DNA from: Solanum dulcamara
Taxonomy: Eukaryota; Streptophyta; Magnoliopsida; Solanales; Solanaceae
DNA: 64,000 nt
Assembly (NCBI RefSeq): GCF_947179165.1
Contig: NC_077237.1
Location: 61,673,523 to 61,737,522 of the forward strand
Direction: 5' to 3'
Shown in pieces: positions 56,016 through 64,000 of the stretch. Position numbers and translations under genes: made by a program. The notes below the pieces were generated by a model. That model had not been told where the DNA came from and searched no databases. It worked only from the letters and a program-made list of their open reading frames with translations. The stretch's first letter is position 1. Every line of letters starts with the position of its first letter.

Positions 56016-56833
56016 TTGACACCTAAAACATTCCTAGTTCATCGATTTTTAGAGATTCTTAGTTCAGAAATGATGTGGTTCTTCGACATCGCAGATTCTT
56101 GGTTCCTAGCCTTAGTAGTGTAGCTATTCTATGTACTCGACGGGCTTATGGGGGTTCGTTTGGGATTTTATTTAAACTTGTGCATGAGTGTCACGGTTGA
56201 GCTTATCAGGGTCCAATTGGGTGTAGTTAGCTGTAGTTCTTTTAGATAGTGCCCTTTTCACTTTAGATGCTTATTATGATTCCTATTTAGGCTTATTCCT
56301 CTAGTTCATATATTTTTTTTACCTTTTTTGCTTAGTCATACTATGATGCCTATTGAGTACCTATTGTCTTAGTACTCATACTACACTTTGCATCTACTTT
56401 GTTATGCAGGACAAAGCATCATCTACTGTCGCTGATAAATCAAGCTTGTTCTTGTCATCTTCGGAGACTTGGGTGAGCACTCGGTGTTTTGGGATCATTT
56501 ATGTCTCCTTCTGTATGGATAACCCATCTTTTTCCCTTTTTGAGACTAGCCATTTGTTGTACATATTTTTGGTCCACTTTTGGGACTTATAGTAATATTT
56601 TGTTTTGTAGTAGCTCTGTACTTGTGACCTCTAGGTTTTGGGAGGGATCTTAGTTGTATATAGCGGGTTTTGGTTTTGGTTCCGCTTAATTATTCTGTTT
56701 ATGTTATAATTTTCCATTCTTGATTAGTTTCTTCTCTCAAACCCATTACTTGTTGTTCTGGGTTTATGGGTCGACTTATCTACTGGTGGGTTATAGTAGG
56801 TTCCATCATGACCTGAGAAATCGGGTTGTGACA

Positions 56834-57936
56834 TGTGTTGATGTTGAGAAAGTTAGTGGGTGATCAAAACCCTATTTTTCCACTGGAAATTGTGAACATT
56901 AAGGAGAATTTGACTTAGGAGGAGATTCTGGTGGAAATCATAGACCGACAAGTGAAGAGGCTAAGCAATAAAGAGGTTGCGTCCGTTAAGGTATTGTGGA
57001 GGAATCAATAAGCAAAGAGTGCTACATAGGAAGCGGACATGATAAAGTGTTGTCTGTATCTCTTTCCTTCCACTATAATCCTAAGGTACTAAGTTATTCA
57101 TGATCAAGACGATTAAACTCTTATGTTTCAGTTTCGTATGTCTTTCATATTCATGCATGTTCATGAAGTTGGTTTTAAAGTATGATTTAAGTTAAGTTGG
57201 AAAATTTCATGGTTTATGTTTTTCTATGTGTCATTGTATTTATGAAGGGGAGCCTTGGAGTAACTGGTAAAGTTGCTGCCATGTGACCAGGAGGTCACGG
57301 GTTCAAGCCTTGGAAACAGCCTCTGGCAGAAATATAAGGTAAGGCTGCGTACAACAGACCCTTGTGGTCGGCCCTTCCCCGGACCCTGCGCATAGAGGGA
57401 GCTTAAGTGCACCGGGCTGCCCTTTTTTATGTGTCATTGTATTTATGTTGGTTTTCTAGTCCTTGTTCCATGTCTTTTTTGTGCTATGTCATTTGAGGAA
57501 CGTTATGGAGAATTTGACCTAATGAAGAGGTTCTGATTGAAATTTTAGACCGGCAAGTAAAGAGATTAAGGAACAAGGAAGTTGCATCCGTTAAAGTCCT
57601 TTGGAGAAATCAACAAGTTAAAAGTGATACATGGGATGCGGAAGCGGATATAATAAAATTTTACCCTAATCTCTTCCATTCTACTCAAGCCTAAGGTACT
57701 AAGTTATTCATGCTCAAGTATTTAAGGTTCTTATGTTTCAGTTATCCCAAGTCTTCATATGCATGCATATTCATGAAGTTGAATTTTAAAGTTATGATTT
57801 ATGCTAAAGTTTAAAGATTTAATGTTTGATGTATTTCAAGTGTCATTGTATTTATGTTGGTTGCTAGTCCACGTGCCATGTTCCCGTCTATACTAATGAT
57901 TCTCATTCGAGGATGAATGTTCCCAAGGGGAAGATA
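56834..57936 (+). pseudogene. Gypsy integrase C-terminus, tandemly duplicated
   Basis: First copy: MLRK, DQNPIFPLEIVNIKEN, RQVKRLSNKEVASVKVLW (56840-57060). Second copy: DRQVKRLRNKEVASVKVLW, NQQVKSDTWDAEAD (57500-57660). Apart from the SINE, the two copies repeat at a period of about 400 bp and include the same 3' non-coding tail (TGTCATTGTATTTATGTTGG). It ends in the ATTCGAGGATGAATGTTC box and PPT. Confidence 0.85.
57245..57427 (+). mobile_element. TS/SolS-type SINE (tRNA-derived)
   Basis: About 181 bp from GGGGAGCCTTGGAGTAACTG to a T6 tail. The A box TGGAGTAACTGG and B box GGTTCAAGCC are internal pol III promoter elements of a tRNA-like head. The body GGCTGCGTACAACAGACCC, CCCCGGACCCTGCGCATAGA and CACCGGGCTGCCC is the tobacco TS family signature. 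A perfect 20-bp duplication TATGTGTCATTGTATTTATG flanks it (57225-57244, 57428-57447). Confidence 0.93.
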
Positions 57937-57937
57937 T
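57925..57937 (+). other. Polypurine tract of plus-strand gypsy
   Basis: AAGGGGAAGATAT before the LTR start TGTAAGGCCCCG at 57938. Confidence 0.75.
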
Positions 57938-60214
57938 TGTAAGGCCCCGAAAATGTGAAAGCTCCAAAGTCAAGGAACATAGGATGAAATTTCAAAAAGT
58001 TGTAGAAAACTGGCTCTAAGGGATGATCACGGAGGCCATCACGGACCATGGTAGTTATCAAGGACCATGGTGAGAAACCCTGGTAGAGATTCAAAGACTC
58101 AGATTGGAGGGGATGAACCACGATAGAGGACCACGTATCGTGGTGAGCACCACGGGCTGTGATGTCCTCCGTGGTGACCCCTCCCTAAGACTCTTAGGAA
58201 ATTTGCTAAGGTAGGGTCCATGGACGACCACTATAGATCATCGAACCCTTCACAAATTATGGTATATCCTCGTGATAGACACCCTACAAGTCCACTTGTA
58301 GGACCTGCACTATGGCCACTTTTCACAAGCCGTAATGCCCTTTACGGACCATGAAGGGGCTCCGTGGTGAAACTTCAAAGACTACCCCTCCAGGACTTTT
58401 TCTAGATATTCTTAAGTCCCTTACCACGGGAGCCCACCACGGGCTATGGTGATCACCACGTACCGTGAAGGGTCCCTATAAAGTTCTTTTTGGCTAGATT
58501 TTTTAAGGGGTATTTTAGTCTTTTCCTGTGTTTTAATTCTAAATGATGTCTTTTTGGAGGCCGAGTTCTTCTATATAAAGACCCAAAACCTCTAAAACCC
58601 TCATTCTCCATACTTAGACTCAATACACTAAATTTACCCTCCTCTCAAACTCTCCCAAGGACTCCAAGGCAAAGCTAGGGTTTTCATCTCAAGGCATTTC
58701 AAGTCTCCTTTCTTTCTCAAGTCTTCATAGGGATTTTGTGTCCCCAAGTTATGTAAGTTTTTCATCCATGGGTCCTTTCACTCATAGAGCCCAAATGTTT
58801 TCTCTCCAATGTGTATTTCAATTCTAAATGATGAATTCACATGGGCCTTTACACAATGACTCTTAAGGTATAGATTATGATTTATTTCAAGTTTATTTAC
58901 ATATATTGATGTATATTGACTCTTAATTTCATGAAATGAATGATTTGCTAAAGTGACTATATGAAGGATTGAAAAGGGGTTTTAAGGCATATATGGTGGA
59001 ATGTTTTAAGATGTGTATTTTGATGCATTTTCATCACTCTCATGCATGCAAGTATTGTTTAAATGCGTTTGAAGGTTTTTATGAAATGAACCCACCCAAT
59101 TTCCTTATGTTAAAGTAAAGTTGAAATGAAAGCTAGACTCCAAATGAATGATATAAAGCAAATATTTATGTAATGGGAGTCTTATGATATGATTGATTTA
59201 TGAAAAGGGCTTCTTATCTAAAGTAATGTTTCAATGTGAAATGAAAATTCTCGCATTGAATCAAATAAAAGGTTTTAATGAGTTATTCCACCGAATGATG
59301 ATTTTATGTTAAGGTTATATAAATATTTATGCTATTATAAGGTTTAAATGTTGTTCTATAGGATTTACCTTACACCGAATGTAGCATATAGATGAGGACT
59401 CGAACAAAGGGGCCCTTAAGTAAAGTCTCATGATTCATTAACTATGCGCCAACATAGGGGCCCTTGTCTGCTATTCTAGGCTAGTGGGTCCACAATTAGC
59501 CATTAAAGTTAAAGAAATGTTAAAGTTGACGGAGTTCCATTTGGCAAGTAGTCTCTTCATGCCAACTTAGGGGGTTATGTTGGATTCAATGTAATATCTC
59601 CCATGGTATTAAATGTTGGTTATAGTTAGTTTCCCACAGAATGAATGTTTTAAGGTTCCATATGATGTTTCTCATACATTTGTTATTGCATATTGGATAT
59701 ATATATGACTTGGTATTCTTTATTATAGCATTCTCTCATACTTAGTACATTCAAAGTACTCACGTATTCTCTTGCCTACACGATATCACCATGTAAGAAC
59801 TAGCATTGCTCCGCACTCTCCTCTCTATGGATTTGATCGTTGAAGGCTACCACTTTTTGTGAGTTCTCATGTTCCAAGAATGACCTCCCTAACCTATCTA
59901 GCTTATGTCATGTTTAGATATTTGGATTACATTTTGGTATTTGACCAAAGCTTGAGGGTGAGCTAGGGTCATGTCTTAACCCCCGCCAACTCTTAAAGTA
60001 GAAGGTATTGTCGGACATAGTGAGAGATGATAATTTGACCTTGATTCTTAATAAATGCGAATTCCCTTAGTCCCAATTACGCCCTTATATTTCTACTTAT
60101 TTTTGTTTTATTAGTACCGATGAAATACTCAACAAAAGATAAGAGGATTGGGTGAGGTACCTCTGGTGCTTCATTCATCGTGTCTCATTTATACCCTAGG
60201 ATTGGGTCGTGACA
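57938..60214 (+). repeat. 3' LTR of the plus-strand gypsy
   Basis: 2277 bp from TGTAAGGCCCCG to GGGTCGTGACA. It has a TATA box (CTATATAAAG, about 58572) and a front part rich in CCACGG/CCGTGG words. The 3' half resembles the LTR at 30939-33212. Confidence 0.85.
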
Positions 60215-60684
60215 CCCGCGATGGTTGACTTGAGGAGATATTTTGGAGATATGCAGGGTTGGTCTCTAAACTTTCTCCACAGAGACCTTCACAGTCCATA
60301 GAGAACATCACGGTCTATGAACCTTGGGTGTGGTACAGGTCCTACAGGATGCCTGCATAGTGACCACTACGGAAACACACCATGGTCCATGAAGATCTCC
60401 AAGGCCCATGGGGGTCATCCGTGGTCCTTGCCATTTAATGTTTCTTGAGAGCTTTGGGGGAGGGGTCACTACGGAGGGCTTCACATCCTGTGGTGCTTAC
60501 CATGGTCCGTGGTCCTTTCCCTACAGGTTTGAGACTTTGAATCATCACCACAGTGGACCACCATGGTTCGTGGTGCGTACCATGACCCATAATGGCCTTT
60601 TATCATTGACACCTAGTTCCATTCTTTCTGCATTTTCATTCTTTGTTCCTTGTTTTAGGATTTCCAATTTTCTGGGGTCCTACA
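60215..60684 (-). mobile_element. Inverted front part of a related LTR
   Basis: Its reverse complement aligns with the first ~500 bp of the LTR at 57938. The end TTTTCTGGGGTCCTACA is the inverse of TGTAAGGCCCCGAAAA, and the CCGTAGTGACCCCTCC and ATTCAAAGTCTCA blocks match. It is truncated at 60215 by the plus-strand LTR. Confidence 0.7.
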
Positions 60685-61720
60685 ATCATCCTTATGTCGT
60701 GCAATAGAGTTGAACTCTAAGGTTTTTCCTTCTAACTCTCTTTCTTTGTGTTTATTAAATCATGCCTCCACAAAGAGCTTATGGTCGAAGAAATGCCAAC
60801 ACCAATATGAATGAGGAGAGACAAGCTACCCAAGTTCCTGATGATCCTTTAGATGATCAAGTCTATCATATAAAATTTTGGGCCGCGTTCCAAGTACTTG
60901 CCCAAGTTATGGCCGCACAAGCATACCGAGAGGTTGTTTTTCTGAAGAACCTAAATATGGGTATAGTGGCTAGCCTAGTTCTTGATTTCACTAGCATGAA
61001 CCCTCCCGAGTTTTATAATTCTAATGTGGATGAGGATCGACAATAGTTTATTGAGGGCATTTGAAAGATTGTGGACATTATGAGAATTGGTCTTGTAGAG
61101 AAGGCGGACTTGGCGGCATATCAACTTAAGGGAGTTTCTTAGATTTGGTATGGACATTAGAATTATGAAAGGGCTAGAGATATAGTTCTAGTTGATTGGA
61201 TAGAGTTAAATAGTGCTTTCCTTGACCGTTTCTTTCTATTGGTGTTAAGGGTAGCCAAGGTCCAAGAATTCATCAAGTTAATGCAAGGGAATATGAGACT
61301 AAGAAAGCATGCTTTGAAATTCACTCAATTATCAAAATATTCTCCTTTCATGGTTGTCGATTCTAGAGCTCGTATGAGAAAATTTGTTTCGGGTGTGTCA
61401 AATTTGTGGTCAAGGAATTTAGAAGTGCTATGTTTATCAAAGATATGTACATCTCAAGGCTTATGGCACATGCAAAATAGATTGAGGAAGCGAAGGCTAT
61501 AGAATCCAAGAGGGCTCAGACTGATGATGGTGAGTATACATGCAACACAGATTGAGGAAGCGAAGGCTATAGAATCCAAGAGGGCTCAGACTGATGATGG
61601 TGAGTATTCTCATAGTAAATACTTAAATGGTGACATTCACAATTTTTTCCAGAGTTATCCATCCAAAATTCTTCTAACACTCCATTTCTATATTTCAACA
61701 AGGATAGGGTGCCTAACCCT
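60685..61720 (+). pseudogene. Gypsy gag, leader to capsid end, broken
   Basis: The leader GTGCAATAGAGTTGAACTCTA is followed by MPPQRAYGRRNANTNMNEER (60762). Open to 61046 with FTSMNPPEFYNSNVDEDRQ, then stops. It continues with EKADLAAYQLKGVS, LRVAKVQEFIKLMQGNM, FTQLSKYSPFMV and RARMRKFVSGVSNLW (61239-61502). A 70-bp tandem duplication (61471-61610) shifts the frame. It ends near FNKDRVPNP-like codons at 61715. Protease and pol do not follow. Confidence 0.82.
61471..61610. repeat. 70-bp tandem duplication inside gag
   Basis: Two copies, 61471-61540 and 61541-61610, each beginning TGCA and containing ATTGAGGAAGCGAAGGCTAT. The length is not a multiple of three, so it breaks the frame. Confidence 0.9.
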
Positions 61721-61724
61721 GTGA

Positions 61725-64000
61725 AACCCCATGTTTTCTTCTTGCATGATATATGTAGAGTGGCATGGTTATGTAAGGTGTATATGACTCGGTAGAGTCA
61801 TCAGGAGAATATGATACTGCAAATGTGTTGTAATATCAAGAATCTAAACTAAAGTTTTAGGTCAAAGGAAACCCTTAAACAATGGTTAAGGGTTGAAGAA
61901 GTGGTTAGGCTAGCACCCCATCCGTCCGGAAGGGATAATTTAACTTCAACCTTTGGTATAAGACTAAGAGTGTCTATTATACAAAGAATAATGATATATG
62001 AGGTATTATAAGATCACAATGGTTGTATATTAAGTTTTGAAGTCAAGTAAGTTGCAAAAAAGGTCGGAAAATGTTATCGTATGTTTCTCAAAACACATTT
62101 CTAAACTTTGGGTCAAATATCTCATTTTATTTATCCTAATATATAAAGATTTATTGGTCCCATGAACTATCAAATCGAAGGTCTACGAGTCTAGTATGCA
62201 ATAAAAAAACTGTACATCAAACCGATATCAGAGTACAAAGTTTTAACAGTTTTATCGCGGATTGTTGGAGCTGAAACCAGGTCTAGAATCAAGTCGGGTC
62301 AAAAATTTGGTTAAGTCCACATTTCAACGTTTTGAGCCATAAAAAATTTCAATTCAGCTCATATATAGTAAGCAAGCTTAAGTGAGGGTTACATGGTGTT
62401 CTTGATTAAGGTGCGTTTTTAGCAATTTGTATCGTTAAAGTTTGCCTCCCGTGCCTAGAAACGCGATCTCTATGCGCGAAAATTGATTTTTCCCTTATAT
62501 TAGTTGCATTTGGAGCTATTTCTCGAATATAGGACTTTTTAGTTCGTGGTGTTTCTTCAATCGTTAAACTTAGTCTAATAAGGTAATCATCTCAGAATTC
62601 TTTTATGACAGTTTTAACGAAGTTCTATGGACGTATTTTCAAGTTAGGATCCTATGAAAAATATGCCAATTTAAGTTCAATTAGAAACTATTTATAGGTG
62701 CGTATAAGTTGCGTATATATAGTGTTTTCAAACTTAGGACATAAGGAACAACTTTCATGAGGGAACTACGAGCATTCGTCGTTCGTTAGAAAGTTATGTT
62801 GAGGTAAGCTCCATCCTTCCTTTTAGCATGAATCCTGAAAAATTCCTAAAATGTTAAATGCAATATTTCATGAAGTATTTTCATGATGCTATTATGTTGA
62901 GATTCCACTTGTTCAGTTAAATAGAGTATTCGACATCTATATGTCATTTTGTCGATTTTCTTGACTATTTGTTCATATGTATGAATTCTTATTATTCTTT
63001 AGGTGTTGTAACTTAAAAAGATTATGAAAGACATTTAGTATTTATAATCATCCCTCATTCCTTGATAAAGTGTATTTTGAAATACGTTAGAGTAACACAT
63101 CTATTCCCAAAACTCTCAATATAATTCGTATGTTTAAACTACTAAAACACTTGGTTTTTGAAATACTTTATTTTTAAAAATTATCAAGGAATCTGGTATA
63201 GGAACTAAGTGAATCACCTTAAGGCTTTTATGAACATCTTCAGGGTTAAGTTATCTTCCCAAAAGTTGAGATAAGTTCTCAAGCTTATTCAGAAAATATA
63301 TTAGGTTCCACGAGGCATTTGCATGTTTTATGGAAGTGCTTTTGATTTTATGAGAATAAGACTACCAATGAGCCAAAATTGGCTAAGTTCTTGTTATAGC
63401 CTACTATGTGCATTCAAAGTTCATATCATACATGACATGTTATGCATGCGCTTCGAGCTATAATCAGAGGGAAGGGGGCCTATTTGCTAGAAGACTATAT
63501 ATATTGTATAAAAGGCCTCAAGTAGGCAGTATGGTGCCAGTTAGTTACCGGAAGAGGCCGCTATTGCTACCATTTGATTGGGTATGTCATGCATTTAAAT
63601 ATATATATATATATATATATGTATGATAGTATTTATGACATATGATTACATGAGCAAACCATTCATATTTGATTACTATGAGGTCGGATGTCCGCCATGG
63701 AGGCTATTAGAGTTTCAGTGTTATGTGGTATCTCTAATACCCTTTTTACAATAGCTATTTATGATTCTACTTCCTACCTTATATGCTAGTACATTTTTAT
63801 TTGTGCTTTCAGATCCAAGTAGGGATTTTGATCGACCCTTTCGCTAGGATTTTGGGGTTCAACTATGAGTTGGTAAGCTCCACCTCTTCTTGGATCTGTC
63901 ATAGGATGTTAGTTTTGTTGTAAAGTTTGGGTATAGTCGAGGCCTTATCCCGGTAGTGCGACACTCTTAGAGGCTATTGTTGAAATAGTATTCTAGGTTT
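61725..64000 (+). other. AT-rich tail, probably LTR sequence of another gypsy element
   Basis: No gene is seen. The style (TATATATTGTATAAAAGGCC TATA-like box about 63497; GATCCAAGTAGGG and GGTAAGCTCCACCTC near 63823-63890) resembles long Solanaceae gypsy LTRs. No terminus is in the window. The frame at 63408-63626 is not called. Confidence 0.45.
63599..63621. repeat. (AT)n microsatellite
   Basis: Short AT run with one GT at its end. Confidence 0.9.

Larger units (their letters stand above)
53639..56833 (+). mobile_element. Gypsy solo LTR, 3.2 kb
   Basis: TGTAATGACCC..GGGTTGTGACA with a perfect TGTGT duplication (53634-53638, 56834-56838). Removing it rejoins the integrase frame (HQVFYV..MLRK). 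No primer site or coding region is seen; the frame at 55770-56123 follows a minisatellite. Confidence 0.88.
40340..60214 (+). mobile_element. Gypsy element on plus strand (RT to 3' LTR), split by nested insertions
   Basis: RT, RNase H and the integrase start are at 40340-41867, the integrase core at 52676-53638, the integrase C-terminal part at 56834-57930, and PPT and 3' LTR at 57925-60214. Insertions between the pieces are a minus-strand LTR (41868-52675, itself containing a whole LTR element), a solo LTR (53639-56833) and a SINE (57245-57427). The 5' LTR, gag and protease are absent; the element starts abruptly inside RT next to MULE transposase sequence. Confidence 0.8.

Noticed and set aside
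55574..56123. Overlapping 143- and 117-codon frames on both strands
   Set aside because: Both follow the ~50-bp minisatellite inside the solo LTR; no protein motif.
57247..57320. tRNA-like head with A and B boxes as a tRNA gene
   Set aside because: It continues into the TS SINE body and tail and is flanked by a 20-bp target duplication, so it is a SINE, not a tRNA gene.
60408..60707. 99-codon frame before gag
   Set aside because: Runs through the inverted LTR fragment with CCATGG/CCGTGG words; a by-product of their composition.

Overview
The window looks like a gene-poor, repeat-dense nuclear segment of a Solanaceae plant, most likely Solanum or a close relative. The evidence is a plant-type split gene with GT-AG introns, a tobacco-type (TS/SolS) tRNA-derived SINE, Ty3/gypsy elements whose gag opens MPPRR/MPPQR, and a Kaonashi-type MULE with a Ulp1-like gene. 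I see no bacterial features, CRISPR array or free-standing tRNA or rRNA gene.

Region 1-3886 holds the 3' part of a gypsy LTR (1-1786), a TTGATCTTGA-type degenerate repeat, a pyrimidine microsatellite, a Stowaway-like MITE and the promoter of the only intact host gene. That gene (3887-25975, + strand, 14 exons) encodes a 722-residue peroxisomal acyl-activating enzyme of the AAE17/AAE18 clade. It has all AMP-binding motifs, the catalytic lysine and a C-terminal SRL peroxisome signal. Three introns are swollen by transposons: intron 6 (RTE-type LINE, MITE), intron 7 (end of a copia element) and intron 10 (a Ty1/copia element nested in a gypsy solo LTR with GGACA target duplications).

From about 26.4 to 40.3 kb lies a decayed MULE. 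A CT-rich 5' region is followed by a Ulp1-like gene on + (33.8-36.0 kb), large AT-rich tandem arrays, and a convergent mudrA-like transposase on - (39.1-40.3 kb). A minus-strand gypsy element (27.36-33.57 kb), itself carrying a nested solo LTR, interrupts the left part.

From 40.34 to 60.2 kb a plus-strand gypsy element (RT, RNase H, integrase, 3' LTR) is split by nested insertions. These are a minus-strand LTR (41.87-52.68 kb) that contains an 8.36-kb LTR element with PBS and PPT but no recognisable gag-pol (43249-51604), a 3.2-kb solo LTR (53639-56833) and a SINE with perfect 20-bp target duplications. The rest holds an inverted LTR fragment, another gypsy gag and an LTR-like AT-rich tail.

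Only the acyl-activating enzyme gene appears functional. All transposon coding regions carry stops, frameshifts or deletions. Coordinates of splice sites, LTR ends and target duplications were read directly by eye; family names rest on recognised protein motifs, not on database searches.
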